The notes below the pieces were generated by a model. The model made no database searches, had not been told where the DNA came from, and saw only the letters and a list, made by a program, of their open reading frames with translations. A stretch of 64,000 nucleotides of DNA from Thalassospira profundimaris (GTDB lineage: Bacteria; Pseudomonadota; Alphaproteobacteria; Rhodospirillales; Thalassospiraceae), in NCBI RefSeq assembly GCF_003326755.1, contig NZ_JPWH01000006.1, forward strand, positions 62,001 through 126,000. Direction: 5' to 3'. Position 1 is the stretch's first letter; every line of letters starts with the position of its first letter. Below are positions 34,182 to 43,736 of this stretch, piece by piece. The position numbers and the translations under genes were made by a program.

Positions 34182-35105
34182 ATGCTCGCCATTCTTTCTG
34201 CCCTGATTCCGACTTTTGGCCTGATACTGGCGGGTTTCACCCTGCGCCAGTCGCGCTTTTTGCCTGATGCCTTCTGGCCCGGGGCGGAAAAACTGACCTA
34301 TTTTATCACCTTTCCGGCCCTGCTGTTTTCCAACACAGCCAAGGCCGACCTTGGCAGCCTGCCTGTGACGGGTATTGCCATCGTCATTTTAGGTACCGTC
34401 TTTATCAAATCCGCCCTGGTCATTATGACCAAACCGGCCTTACGGGTATCCAATGCCGCCTTTTCATCGATCTTTCAGGGGGCCATTCGCCCCAATACCT
34501 ATATTGGTCTTGCCGTGGCGGCAGCTTTGCTGGGCGAACGCGGGCTGACAGTTACGGCACTATGTGTCGCGCTTGTTGTACCAACGGTCAATGTTCTCTC
34601 GGTCATGGCCTGTTCCTGGTGGGGGGATAATAACCGCAAAACCGGTTTTTTATCCGTTCTGCGCGATGTCTGCCGCAACCCCTTGTTAATGGCCTGTGTC
34701 TTTGGCATTTTCGCAAATATATCGGGGCTGGGACTGCCCCCCATTTTAGGCCCCTTCCTGGAGGTTTTGGGCCGTGCCGCCCTGCCCATCGGCCTGCTTG
34801 CCGTGGGGGCCGGGATCGATTTGCAAGCCGCCCGGCGCGCCGGTGGGCCAGTGGCGGCATCGACGATTGGGAAACTGGTTCTCAGCCCGGCCATCGCCAT
34901 CGGCCTTGCAATGACATTTGCCATGTCATCGGCAGATATGGCAGCCCTTGCCCTTTATGCAGGTCTGCCCTGTTCGGCCAGTGCCTATGTTCTTGCACGC
35001 CTGATGGGGGGCGACGCCAAAATGATGGCCAGCATCATCACCGTGCAAACCCTGGTTGCCATTGGCACCATGCCGGTTTTGGCTATTTTGCTTCACGCAG
35101 CCTAA
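34182..35105 (+). CDS. AEC-family (auxin efflux carrier-like) transporter
   Basis: The 307-residue protein has about ten membrane segments in two inverted halves. It starts LSALIPTFGLILAGF and contains QGAIRPNTYIGLAVAAALLGERG, both typical of AEC transporters, which export or import small carboxylates in bacteria. The ribosome site is weak. Substrate unknown. The pyrBC operon follows on the same strand after about 150 bp. Confidence 0.88.
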   Translation: MLAILSALIPTFGLILAGFTLRQSRFLPDAFWPGAEKLTYFITFPALLFSNTAKADLGSLPVTGIAIVILGTVFIKSALVIMTKPALRVSNAAFSSIFQGAIRPNTYIGLAVAAALLGERGLTVTALCVALVVPTVNVLSVMACSWWGDNNRKTGFLSVLRDVCRNPLLMACVFGIFANISGLGLPPILGPFLEVLGRAALPIGLLAVGAGIDLQAARRAGGPVAASTIGKLVLSPAIAIGLAMTFAMSSADMAALALYAGLPCSASAYVLARLMGGDAKMMASIITVQTLVAIGTMPVLAILLHAA

Positions 35106-35255
35106 GCCCCGACAGCACAACATTTTAACGCTTCAAATGCTGACCAGGCGGACAGGGTGAAATTTGATATTTCACCTTTCCGTAACAGGTGCAATTCGCT
35201 ATGCTCCGCACGCAATTTTCCAATCAGTATGCAGCCAGGGAACAAGTGCAACGCC

Positions 35256-36227
35256 ATGAGTGTCATGGGACCAGCGGCGGATCACTATCCGCATCCACAT
35301 CTTCTGGGGATCGAAGGTTTGACCCCCGGGGAAATCACCCTCATTCTGGATCGTGCCCAGCATTATGCGGAAAAAAACCGCACTGCCGATAAAACCAGCA
35401 ATATCCTTGCAGGCAGCACGGTCGTTAACCTGTTTTATGAAAACTCTACCCGAACACTGACATCCTTTGAACTGGCTGCCAAACGGCTGGGGGCGGATGT
35501 TATCAATATGACGGTGGGGACCAGTTCGGTCAAAAAGGGGGAAACCCTGATTGATACGGCCATGACCCTGAATGCCATGAATCCCGACGCCCTCGTTGTG
35601 CGCCATGCCGATAGCGGTGCCGTCAAATTGCTCAGCGAAAAGGTGAATTGTGCGGTTTTGAATGCCGGTGATGGCCGCCATGAGCACCCCACCCAGGCCC
35701 TGCTGGATGCGCTGACGATCCGCCGCCACAAGGGGCGCCTGCATCGCCTGACAGTGGCAATATGTGGCGACATCGCCCATTCCCGTGTCGCACGTTCCAA
35801 TATTCTGCTGCTTAACACGATGGGGTCGCGGGTGCGTCTGATTGCCCCGCCTACGCTGATCCCTTCCAAAATTGATCGCATGGGCGTGGAGATTTTCCAC
35901 GATATGGAAGAAGGCCTGAAGGATTGTGACATCGTCATGATGTTGCGCCTGCAACTGGAACGCATGGAAGGCAGTTTTATCCCGTCCGTGCGCGAATATT
36001 TCCATTTCCACGGTCTTGATCGCGCCAAACTGGCCAATGCCAAGCCCGATGCGCTGATCATGCACCCCGGCCCAATGAACCGGGGTGTCGAGATTGACAG
36101 CGAAGTCGCCGACGATGTGGAACGCTCCGTCATCCGCGAACAGGTTGAAATGGGCGTTGCCGTACGCATGGCCGCCCTGGAAATGCTGGTTCAAAATCAC
36201 CGAAACCTTGCAGGGGGCCATTCATGA
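35256..36227 (+). CDS. pyrB: Aspartate carbamoyltransferase catalytic subunit
   Basis: PyrB condenses carbamoyl phosphate with aspartate in the first committed step of pyrimidine synthesis. The 323-residue product shows [19 protein letters not shown] (carbamoyl-phosphate loop), [13 protein letters not shown], and [12 protein letters not shown] at 35256 gives the usual N-terminus; ATG at 35229 is possible, and neither has a strong ribosome site. The stop overlaps the pyrC start by ATGA. Pairing with an inactive dihydroorotase-like subunit is typical of this ATCase class. Confidence 0.95.
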   Translation: MSVMGPAADHYPHPHLLGIEGLTPGEITLILDRAQHYAEKNRTADKTSNILAGSTVVNLFYENSTRTLTSFELAAKRLGADVINMTVGTSSVKKGETLIDTAMTLNAMNPDALVVRHADSGAVKLLSEKVNCAVLNAGDGRHEHPTQALLDALTIRRHKGRLHRLTVAICGDIAHSRVARSNILLLNTMGSRVRLIAPPTLIPSKIDRMGVEIFHDMEEGLKDCDIVMMLRLQLERMEGSFIPSVREYFHFHGLDRAKLANAKPDALIMHPGPMNRGVEIDSEVADDVERSVIREQVEMGVAVRMAALEMLVQNHRNLAGGHS

Positions 36228-37561
36228 TGCCTGCCATTCGCGCCAAAGCCAGCGGCAAGACCGCCTTTGTCAATGTGCGCCTGCTGGACCCCGCCACCGG
36301 CCTGGATCAAACCGGCGGGCTATTGATTCAGGATGGCGTCATTGCCGAAGTCGGCCCGTCCATTACCCGCGATAAACTGCCATCGGACTGCCGGGTTATT
36401 GATGGTCAGGGGCTATGCCTGGCACCGGGCCTGGTGGATATGCGCGTTCAGGTGCGCGAACCGGGGTTCGAGCATCAGGAAACCATCGAAACGGCGGGTA
36501 AATCGGCTTCTGTGGGCGGTGTTACCACCATGATCGCCCTGCCCAATACCGACCCGGTGATTGATGATGTGGCCGGGGTGGAATTTGTCGCCCGCCGGGC
36601 GCGCAAGGTCGGCCTTGCCAAGGTGTTTGTCTATGGCGCGGTGTCCAAGGGCATTGAAGGCCATGAAATCACTGAAATGGGCTTGCTGCATCAGGCCGGG
36701 GCGGTTGCCTTTTGCGACGGTGTGCAAACCATTGCCAGTGCGCGTTTATTACGCCAGGCCCTGTCCTATACCACCTTTTTCGATGGCATGATTGTTCAGC
36801 ATCCCGAAGAACCGGAGCTTTCGCGCGGCGGCCATATGAATAGTGGCGAACTTGCCACCCGGCTGGGTCTTTCCGGTGTGTCGCCGCTGGCAGAAGTCAT
36901 TCAGATCGAACGTGATATTCGCCTGGCGGAAATGACCGGAGGCCGTTTGCATTTCGCCCATATTTCGACCGGTGAATCCGTCGAGGTTATTCGCAGGGCG
37001 AAAAAGCGCGGCCTTAAAATCACTTGCGACACGGCCCCGTTTTATTTTGCCTTAAACGAAAATGCCGTTAGCGACTATCGCACCTTCGCCAAGCTGTCCC
37101 CGCCCCTGCGCGCCGAGGATGACCGCCAGGCAATTGTCATGGGCCTTGCCGATGGCACGATTGATGCGATCGCATCGGACCATAATCCGCAGGACCAGGA
37201 CAGCAAACGTCTGCCCTTTGCCCAGGCAGCGGCTGGTGGAGTGGGTCTTGAAACCCTGCTGCCGATCACGCTGGAGCTTTATCACAACGGGCATATGTCA
37301 CTGCTTGATGCAATTGGCAAAATCACCCATGCCCCGGCAAAGCTGATGAAACTCGAAAATCATGGCACGCTGGCAGCAGGCAGTGCAGCGGATATTGTGG
37401 TTTTCGACCCGGGCCGCCCGGCAAAGATCGATCCTTACAAGTTCCAGTCGAAATCAAAGAACTCGCCTTTTGACGGCCGTTTGATCCAGGGTATTGTTTT
37501 ACGCACCCTGATCGATGGACGCGAAGTTTTTACACACCCCAGCTGTATTGAAGGGTCCTGA
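36224..37561 (+). CDS. pyrC: Dihydroorotase-like protein, probably the non-catalytic ATCase partner
   Basis: The 445-residue amidohydrolase-fold protein is annotated in relatives as dihydroorotase. The metal motif DxHxHxR is here DMRVQVR: positions 74 and 76 are Arg and Gln, not His. The later PHH segment reads PFYF, although HIST and SDHNP remain. Loss of the HxH pair predicts no zinc-dependent dihydroorotase activity. Such degenerate subunits (PyrC', PyrX) are known to support aspartate carbamoyltransferase assembly. It overlaps pyrB by four bases, fitting that role. An active dihydroorotase should be encoded elsewhere. Confidence 0.88.
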   Translation: MMPAIRAKASGKTAFVNVRLLDPATGLDQTGGLLIQDGVIAEVGPSITRDKLPSDCRVIDGQGLCLAPGLVDMRVQVREPGFEHQETIETAGKSASVGGVTTMIALPNTDPVIDDVAGVEFVARRARKVGLAKVFVYGAVSKGIEGHEITEMGLLHQAGAVAFCDGVQTIASARLLRQALSYTTFFDGMIVQHPEEPELSRGGHMNSGELATRLGLSGVSPLAEVIQIERDIRLAEMTGGRLHFAHISTGESVEVIRRAKKRGLKITCDTAPFYFALNENAVSDYRTFAKLSPPLRAEDDRQAIVMGLADGTIDAIASDHNPQDQDSKRLPFAQAAAGGVGLETLLPITLELYHNGHMSLLDAIGKITHAPAKLMKLENHGTLAAGSAADIVVFDPGRPAKIDPYKFQSKSKNSPFDGRLIQGIVLRTLIDGREVFTHPSCIEGS

Positions 37562-37563
37562 TC

Positions 37564-38211
37564 ATGGAACTCGATGCCACCTACAAGGCAACATTAATGT
37601 CCCTGCAAATTGCTGTTGTGTGCGGATACCTTCTCGGCTCCATTCCCTTTGGTCTGGTCTTGACCCGCCTGGCGGGCCTGGGCGATATCCGCACCATTGG
37701 CTCGGGCAATATTGGTGCCACCAATGTGCTGCGCACCGGCAACAAGTTTCTCGCCCTGCTAACTCTGATTGGCGATAGTGGCAAGGGGGCAGCCGCCGCC
37801 CTGCTATTTGCCTATTTTTACGGGCCGGAACAGGGCATTTTTGCCGGGGCGGCCGCCGTGGTAGGGCATATGTTCCCGCTCTGGCTGCGTTTTAAGGGGG
37901 GCAAGGGTGTTGCCACCACGCTGGGCACGCTCTTGGCCGTCAACTGGATAATGGGTGTTATTGCCTGCCTGGCCTGGCTGGTCATGGCGCTGATTTTCCG
38001 TATCTCCTCGCTTTCGGCCCTGATGGCCCTTGCCGTGGCCCCGCTGGCAGCATTTTTCGTCGCACATGATGTCGGCGCAGGCTGGCTTGCCCTGTTTTTG
38101 GCCATTATCGTCTGGGCAGCCCATCACACCAATATCCGTCGCCTGTTAAATGGCACCGAGCCCAAAATTGGTGACAAGAAAAAGAATACCGAGGATTCCA
38201 CAGCGAAATAA
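37564..38211 (+). CDS. plsY: Acyl-phosphate glycerol-3-phosphate acyltransferase
   Basis: PlsY transfers an acyl chain from acyl-phosphate to glycerol-3-phosphate, making lysophosphatidate at the inner membrane. The 215-residue product has about five membrane segments and both signature loops: GSGNIGATNVLRTG and FKGGKGVATTLG. ATG at 37564 has AAGGG upstream, two bases after the pyrC stop. Strong terminator downstream. Confidence 0.95.
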   Translation: MELDATYKATLMSLQIAVVCGYLLGSIPFGLVLTRLAGLGDIRTIGSGNIGATNVLRTGNKFLALLTLIGDSGKGAAAALLFAYFYGPEQGIFAGAAAVVGHMFPLWLRFKGGKGVATTLGTLLAVNWIMGVIACLAWLVMALIFRISSLSALMALAVAPLAAFFVAHDVGAGWLALFLAIIVWAAHHTNIRRLLNGTEPKIGDKKKNTEDSTAK

Positions 38212-38225
38212 CCCGCCTCGCTATG

Positions 38226-38261
38226 AAAAAGCCCATCCAGCGGCATCTGGATGGGCTTTTT
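38226..38261. terminator. Strong bidirectional terminator between plsY and flotillin gene
   Basis: AAAAAGCCCATCCAG pairs with CTGGATGGGCTTTTT around a 6-nt loop; A and T runs let it stop both convergent transcripts. Confidence 0.9.
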
Positions 38262-38279
38262 GCTTAGCTATAGAATAGA

Positions 38280-40121
38280 TCAGATTTTCGGTTCTTGCGG
38301 GCGAGTGACCTTATCGGCCGACATTTCTTTGGACGCCAATGAGGCATCAATTTCCGTATCATCGTCGGCCTTGGCATTGCCGCTGGCGTGAGATTGCGGG
38401 TCCAATGCGGTGTCAGATTTTGACTGCGATACGGTATCTGTCAGACCCGGCAAAATCGAAGCCATGCTGTTAATATCGGCACCATTGATCCCAACCTCTT
38501 TTAACAAAGAATCCAAAAGCGGTGCCTGGGCGCGATAACGCAACGCACTATTCACAACATTGTCCGCCAGGCTTCCGCCGCCATTGGCATCACTGCCGCC
38601 AGCACCGCCAGACGAACCACCGGTCAAACCATCAACCTGAATGATTTTGATACCGTCGATATTCTCCATCGGCTTGACACTTTCGCGAATGATCTGATCA
38701 AGATTTTCAATCAGCTTGATCTTGATCTGCATGGCAATCTGTTCGGCTGACAGCACATTTTGCGCTTCATTAAGCGCGCGTGTCCCCGCCGCATCAACGC
38801 GGTAGCGAACTTCGGCGGCTTCAGCACGCAGTTTTTCCGCTGCGGCGTCACCTTCGGCTTCTTCGCGCAAGGCTTCGGCACGGTCGGCAGCCGCCATTTT
38901 CTCGGCTTCGGCCGCAACCTTGACACTAATCGCCTGACGTTCGGCCTCTTTGGCCGCTTCAATCAGCTCAATCGCCTTCTGACGTTCGGCAATTTCGCGT
39001 TCACGGGCCGTTGCAACACGTTCTTCGGCCTGTACAGCCTTGGCACGGGCCTCATCGGCATTCGACTGGGCTTCGGATTGTTCTTTGGATTTTTCGGCAA
39101 TGGCAATGGCACGGCCCTGCTCGGCCAGTTCAATAACCTTCTGCTTTTCAATTTCGCGTTCGCGGATCAACCGTTCCATTTCAATCCGCTCTTCGGCAAT
39201 CCCTTTATCTGCAGTAATTTTGGACTTTTCGACATTCTGAACGGATGTAATTTCAGCCTGTTGTGCCGCCTGCTCCTGCTCTGCCCGATGGCGGGCAATT
39301 TCGGCAGACTGGGTGGACTTGCGAACCTCAATTTCGCGCTGCTGTTCAAGACGGGCATATTCTTCGTCGCGCAGAAGTGCCAAATGCAGTTTTTCACTCT
39401 CCAGGTTCTTGGTTTTAATCTGAACCTGTGTTTCCTGCTCTATATCGTTGCGAATTTTCTTGCGGCGTTCAATTTCTTCGGTCAACCGCGTCAAACCTTC
39501 GGCATCGAACGCGTTATTCGGGTTGAAAAATTCCATCCCGGTCTGGTCAAGCCCCGTCAGGGAAACCGATTCAAGCTCCAGACCGTTTTTCAAAAGATCC
39601 TCGGTAACGGCCTGCTGCACCTTCTGAACAAAATCGGTTCTTTTTTCATGCAGCTCTTCCATCGTCATTTCGGCGGCAACAGAGCGCAAGGCATCAACAA
39701 ACTTGCCTTCAACCAGTTCTTTCAATTCCAACGGCTGCATCGTCCGCTTACCCAGCGTCTGGGCGGCCGCGGCAATAGACTCTTCGGTGGGCTGGGCCCG
39801 CACATAAAATTCGGCAACCACATCAACGCGCATGCGATCCCGCGTGATCAGTGCCTGATTATCATCGCGGCGCACTTCAAGGCGCAACGTATTCATATTA
39901 ACGGGAATGGTTTCATGAAGGATCGGAAAAACCAGCGCCCCGCCATTCATAATGATTTTTTGCCCGCCAAAACCGGTACGGACAAAAGAAATTTCTTTGG
40001 ACGCGCGCACATAAAGCCGCATCAGGATAAACCCGATCGTCAAAAGTGCCACAACAATGATAATCGCTGCCGAGCCGACACCGATCAGCCCGTCAAACAT
40101 ACCCGTATTGTTGTCATACAT
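38280..40121 (-). CDS. yqiK: Flotillin-family membrane scaffold (YqiK-like)
   Basis: The 613-residue SPFH/flotillin protein has an N-terminal membrane segment (about 13-32), an SPFH domain (about 50-220; FVRTGFGGQKIIMNGGALVFP), a very long Ala/Glu-rich coiled coil (about 220-450) and a Gly/Ser-rich tail. Flotillins form oligomeric microdomains and affect envelope integrity. It is the last gene of the RHH-pspA-yqiJ-yqiK operon, 34 bp after the YqiJ-like gene. The pairing with YqiJ is the same as in E. coli. Confidence 0.92.
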   Translation of the reverse strand: MYDNNTGMFDGLIGVGSAAIIIVVALLTIGFILMRLYVRASKEISFVRTGFGGQKIIMNGGALVFPILHETIPVNMNTLRLEVRRDDNQALITRDRMRVDVVAEFYVRAQPTEESIAAAAQTLGKRTMQPLELKELVEGKFVDALRSVAAEMTMEELHEKRTDFVQKVQQAVTEDLLKNGLELESVSLTGLDQTGMEFFNPNNAFDAEGLTRLTEEIERRKKIRNDIEQETQVQIKTKNLESEKLHLALLRDEEYARLEQQREIEVRKSTQSAEIARHRAEQEQAAQQAEITSVQNVEKSKITADKGIAEERIEMERLIREREIEKQKVIELAEQGRAIAIAEKSKEQSEAQSNADEARAKAVQAEERVATAREREIAERQKAIELIEAAKEAERQAISVKVAAEAEKMAAADRAEALREEAEGDAAAEKLRAEAAEVRYRVDAAGTRALNEAQNVLSAEQIAMQIKIKLIENLDQIIRESVKPMENIDGIKIIQVDGLTGGSSGGAGGSDANGGGSLADNVVNSALRYRAQAPLLDSLLKEVGINGADINSMASILPGLTDTVSQSKSDTALDPQSHASGNAKADDDTEIDASLASKEMSADKVTRPQEPKI

Positions 40122-40155
40122 TCAGAATACTCCAGCAGCCGTCATTGGATAAAAT

Positions 40156-40818
40156 TCAGTCAATCAAACCATCCGATTCAATCGGGATGGCGAAATAAAT
40201 GGATTTGTGCCTGCGCACCAACAGCACCTTTTGTCCCTGGGCGAAAATGTCCTGGTCATTGTCAGGTTCGATCAGGATGTAATGCGTCTGCCGATACTGA
40301 TCTTTGAGCTTGCCCTGGGCGGGGTAATCCTTTCGGGCTTCTCCGCCGGTAATCACCGCTGGCTTGCCGATCAGGCTGTCGTGGGAAACAGCCGATGTTT
40401 CATCACGGGGGATAATCGCCGCAAGTGCCCTGTTGCCAACGCTTAACACCGGCATGGACAGCACCAAAGCCGGAATACAGGCCAAAAGGGCAGGCAAAGG
40501 CGCCCCCAAAACGGCAGCGACCATTCCCTGCAGAAACAAACCGATCAGGCCAAATGCGACCAGAAAAACGATCAGCGAAAAAATCGCAGGGATGCGGCCA
40601 ATTTGCAGCCAGGTCAGAAACTGGCCGCCAATGGACGGTGCTGTCATATCCGGGACATCAATATCGAGATCAATATCGGGCAACAAACCATCGAGAAACC
40701 CGAATATTCCCGCACCAATAATCAGGCCAATGCCCTCGATTAACGCCAAAATCGCCACGATAACCAGAGAAACCGAAAACGGGAAATTCGACGTTTCGTT
40801 CAGATAGGACAGGAACAT
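40156..40818 (-). CDS. yqiJ: YqiJ-like membrane protein with OB-fold (NfeD-like)
   Basis: The 220-residue inner-membrane protein has about three to four membrane segments (about 14-37, 75-100, 105-125) and a C-terminal soluble OB-like domain (about 145-215; SLIGKPAVITGGEARKDYPAQ). It matches YqiJ, the standard partner of YqiK-type flotillins. ATG at 40818 is preferred over TTG at 40824. It starts 11 bp after the pspA stop. Confidence 0.88.
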   Translation of the reverse strand: MFLSYLNETSNFPFSVSLVIVAILALIEGIGLIIGAGIFGFLDGLLPDIDLDIDVPDMTAPSIGGQFLTWLQIGRIPAIFSLIVFLVAFGLIGLFLQGMVAAVLGAPLPALLACIPALVLSMPVLSVGNRALAAIIPRDETSAVSHDSLIGKPAVITGGEARKDYPAQGKLKDQYRQTHYILIEPDNDQDIFAQGQKVLLVRRHKSIYFAIPIESDGLID

Positions 40819-40829
40819 CACCAAACCAC

Positions 40830-41501
40830 TTATTTATTGAGGCGAGTCTTGATCGCCGCCAGGCGCTCGTTCACCCGGTTTTTGCGTGCCAGCGTTTCAA
40901 GTTCCTGAAGCTGGACTGCGGTTTTCGGCGCTGTCATGCCACCAGAGCCAGCAACGCCCTGACGGTCCATCACACGTTCAAACGCCTGGGTTGCCCTGGA
41001 GGCGCCCTGCCCCAAAGAAGCCTCTGCCGTCTGGCCCGACGCATTTATTCTGGTGGCCTCACGCGCCTCGCGAAAACGCTGCAATTCTGCTTTCATTTCG
41101 CGTTTGCGCGCCTGAAGGGCGGCAACATATCCTTCAAGTTCGCGTTCTCTCTCGGCGGCGTCGGCAATGCTTTGTTCCAAAACGGGAATTTGCGCTTCTA
41201 TATCAAGCTGATGGGAAACTGCGGTTTCAGCCAGATCATCGCGCCCTTCGCCAATCGCAATCTCGATTTTGTCCGACAGGTCTTCATGTTCGGAATTTTT
41301 ATCGGAAAGCTTTTTGTTTGCCAGATGCTTGGCAGCAAGAACCTTGCCCAGTTCATCGCGCACCTCGGTAATCGCGTCGTCAATTTCACGCACGGATTGT
41401 TCCATGATGGCTTCGGGTGCAGCATCTTCAACCGCATCCAAAATGGCATTCAGACCGCCACTGATGATACGGCCCACGCGGCTTGACAATCCTTCAGACA
41501 T
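40830..41501 (-). CDS. pspA: PspA/IM30-family membrane-stress protein
   Basis: The 223-residue coiled-coil protein matches PspA/IM30: it begins with SSRVGRIISGGLNAILDAVED, an amphipathic membrane-binding segment, followed by long heptad-rich helices (about 25-150) and a C-terminal part ending LAAIKTRLNK. Members are ESCRT-III-like and form rings or rods that protect damaged membranes. ATG at 41501 follows AAGGAG. It overlaps the upstream RHH gene by eight bases. No PspF or PspB/C genes are present, so control must differ from the E. coli system. Confidence 0.92.
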   Translation of the reverse strand: MSEGLSSRVGRIISGGLNAILDAVEDAAPEAIMEQSVREIDDAITEVRDELGKVLAAKHLANKKLSDKNSEHEDLSDKIEIAIGEGRDDLAETAVSHQLDIEAQIPVLEQSIADAAERERELEGYVAALQARKREMKAELQRFREAREATRINASGQTAEASLGQGASRATQAFERVMDRQGVAGSGGMTAPKTAVQLQELETLARKNRVNERLAAIKTRLNK

Positions 41502-42000
41502 TGGCCTTCTCCTTTTGATTTTGCGCGTCAATAACGTGCGCCAATTCAACAATACGTTTGGTCGTGTTGGTCATCAATCCGGGATCAAAGCAGGGTGCAT
41601 CCTCGGTAATGGCGAGACGCAGGATATATTCAGTCAGTTTCACCGCCCTTTGCGCCAGCCGGGCCTCGTACCGGACAAGATCATCGGTATTTTCAGGACT
41701 GCACATAAACTCGGCCAGCGTTTCACACAGCCAGTCGGCGACATAGTGCATCAATTCAGAGTCGACACCCGCTTCGCGTTCAAGATTGCGCAAATTGTCA
41801 ACGGATGGCCGCAAATCCTCCTGCATCGCTTTAAGAACGTCATTGAAATCCTGGCCTGTCTGCTTCCGAAGACGTGCATCGGAAATAATCTGCCTTATTT
41901 TGTCGCTGGGTGTAACAGCACCGGAAACTTCCAAAGACGCAATAAAGTCAGCATCTTCCGCTGGCAGCCGAACACTGAATGGAACTGATTTACCCGGCAA
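41494..42000 (-). CDS. Ribbon-helix-helix-type protein heading the pspA-flotillin operon
   Basis: The 168-residue product starts with a likely RHH DNA-binding fold (residues 5-45): a beta strand VPFSVRLPAED, a first helix, then TPSDKIRQIISDAR. A helical C-terminal region follows (about 55-165). TTG at 42000 is the start, with GGGAGAG six bases upstream; the next in-frame Met is far downstream. It is the first gene of the operon and overlaps pspA, so it is a good candidate for autoregulation through the palindrome at 42092-42117. The RHH call is from sequence pattern only. Confidence 0.7.
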   Translation of the reverse strand: MPGKSVPFSVRLPAEDADFIASLEVSGAVTPSDKIRQIISDARLRKQTGQDFNDVLKAMQEDLRPSVDNLRNLEREAGVDSELMHYVADWLCETLAEFMCSPENTDDLVRYEARLAQRAVKLTEYILRLAITEDAPCFDPGLMTNTTKRIVELAHVIDAQNQKEKANV

Positions 42001-42050
42001 AACCGCTCTCCCGCCTGTCTTTTAATAACCCATAGGTGAATATTTCGATG

Positions 42051-42079
42051 AATAGACAATCAAAGTATTTCACCGTCAA
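42051..42079 (-). promoter_or_regulatory. Candidate promoter of the RHH-pspA-yqiJ-yqiK operon
   Basis: Minus-strand TTGACG (42074-42079) and TCTATT (42051-42056) are spaced 17 bp. A start near 42044 would leave a leader of about 44 nt before the TTG start codon. Confidence 0.45.
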
Positions 42080-42091
42080 CAAAAGTCAATA

Positions 42092-42117
42092 CGTTTGTTT
42101 TCATTCGTAAACAAACG
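42092..42117. promoter_or_regulatory. 26-bp inverted repeat upstream of the pspA-flotillin operon
   Basis: CGTTTGTTT (42092-42100) and AAACAAACG (42109-42117) are perfect 9-bp arms around TCATTCGT. The centre lies about 60 bp before the predicted start of transcription on the minus strand and 130 bp from dprA. Its size and symmetry fit an operator for a dimeric regulator. Confidence 0.55.
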
Positions 42118-42246
42118 ATGACAATAACATGACAACCAAAACTGGCAAAAATGTGACAAATATTACCTGTAGTGGCCCCTATCGTGCTGATGTCACGATA
42201 GAAATGCTTGACGTTTTAACGTCGGAATAGCCACAATTCGCGCGCT

Positions 42247-43575
42247 ATGAATTCAAAAACATCACAACCCGAGCGGCTTCCCCAATCCGAACGACTGGCC
42301 CGTATGCGTCTTGCGCGTAGCGGCCAGATCGGACCGGTGACTTTTCGCCGCTTGCTTGAACAATTTGGCGCGGCACGAATGGCGCTGGAGGCCCTGCCCG
42401 ACATTATTGCCAAAAGCCGGGCCAAACGCCCGATGCAAATCGCCACGCGCGATGACACGATTGCCGAAATCGAAATGGCTCTGGCCATCTCGGCCCGGCC
42501 CATCATTTGGGGCGACCCGGAATATCCGACCGCACTGGCCGCGATCGAGGATGCCCCGCCTTACTTTTATGTTCTGGGCGATCCGGCATTTCTGAACCAA
42601 TCCACAATCGGCATTGTCGGGGCACGGAATGCGTCGCTGGGCGGCTGTCAGTTTGCAGGGAAACTGGGACGCGAACTCGCCCTGGCCGGTTACAATGTGG
42701 CATCGGGTTTGGCGCGCGGTATTGATGGTGCTGCCCATGAAGGGGCGATTAACGCCTTAAGAAAACAAACCGGCAATTCCTCGTCAGGCAGCAGCAATGC
42801 GGGGGTGACAATTGCTGTGGTGGCTGGCGGCGTGGATGTCATTTATCCGCGTGAACATGCCGATCTTTACCGGCGTATTTGTGAAAATGGCTGTGTCATT
42901 TCCGAAATGGCACCGGGCCTCAAGCCGCAGGCGCGGCATTTTCCGCGTCGCAACCGCATCATTTCCGGCCTGTCACAGGGGATTGTCGTGATCGAGGCCG
43001 GGCGCAATTCCGGCTCCCTGATTACGGCGCGCATGGCTGCCGAACAGGGGCGCGATGTTTTTGCTGTTCCCGGATCCCCCACCGACCCGCGTGCCGCCGG
43101 CCCCAACAGCCTGATCCGCGACGGGGCAATATTGTGCGACTCCATTGATGCCATTCTCGATGTTGTTGGTCCGGCACAGGGTCTTCGGCAATTTAATGCC
43201 CCTGTATCGGCCTTTAATAGCGACAATCGCCCGGCCCCGGCCCAAAGTGGCGTGATCGACATTGCGGCAATTCTGGCAGGTATGGAGCAGGACCGGGCAA
43301 CAATGCCCGATGACGAAGAAACCCCCAAAACAGAAAAAACCGCACAAAGCCCGGCAAAAGCAACCGCCCCAAAGCCCCAACCGTCCCAAAGCGAACAGGG
43401 CTTTGACACCGAAAAAATATATGAATTGCTGTCAAGTGCCCCAATGGCAATTGATAGCCTGATCAGGGCATCAAATCTTTCTGCGGGGGCTGTTTCCACC
43501 CTGTTGATCGAGCTTGAACTTGCAGGAAGGGTTGAACGTCACCCCGGAAATAGGGTATCGCGTATCCCTAATTGA
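42247..43575 (+). CDS. dprA: DNA-processing protein DprA
   Basis: DprA loads RecA onto incoming single-stranded DNA during natural transformation. The 442-residue product has an N-terminal SAM-like helical part, the Rossmann core (about 110-320; TIGIVGARNASLGGCQFA, SGLARGIDGAAHEGA, RHFPRRNRIISGLSQGIVVIEA) and a C-terminal winged helix (about 385-440). The linker at about 340-385 is Pro/Lys/Gln-rich. topA follows on the same strand after 161 bp, the usual alphaproteobacterial order. Confidence 0.96.
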   Translation: MNSKTSQPERLPQSERLARMRLARSGQIGPVTFRRLLEQFGAARMALEALPDIIAKSRAKRPMQIATRDDTIAEIEMALAISARPIIWGDPEYPTALAAIEDAPPYFYVLGDPAFLNQSTIGIVGARNASLGGCQFAGKLGRELALAGYNVASGLARGIDGAAHEGAINALRKQTGNSSSGSSNAGVTIAVVAGGVDVIYPREHADLYRRICENGCVISEMAPGLKPQARHFPRRNRIISGLSQGIVVIEAGRNSGSLITARMAAEQGRDVFAVPGSPTDPRAAGPNSLIRDGAILCDSIDAILDVVGPAQGLRQFNAPVSAFNSDNRPAPAQSGVIDIAAILAGMEQDRATMPDDEETPKTEKTAQSPAKATAPKPQPSQSEQGFDTEKIYELLSSAPMAIDSLIRASNLSAGAVSTLLIELELAGRVERHPGNRVSRIPN

Positions 43576-43736
43576 GTCTTGCCGTCGTTGAAATAAACCC
43601 AATATCAATCGTCAACAGCGTTTCAAGACACAATCCGAGCGCATTTTCCGTCATGATATGAAGGGACTTGCGATACATATGCTTTGCAGCATACCTTTTC
43701 CGCCACCAGGCGCAAAAACCGGACACGTAAGCAGTA

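Noticed and set aside
35199-36221. 340-codon open frame on the minus strand
   Set aside because: It is antisense to pyrB, whose motifs and operon position are certain.
38760-40307. 515-codon open frame on the plus strand
   Set aside because: It is fully antisense to the flotillin gene, is Phe/Asn/Gly-rich in the way a reversed Glu/Ala coiled coil would be, and has no ribosome site.
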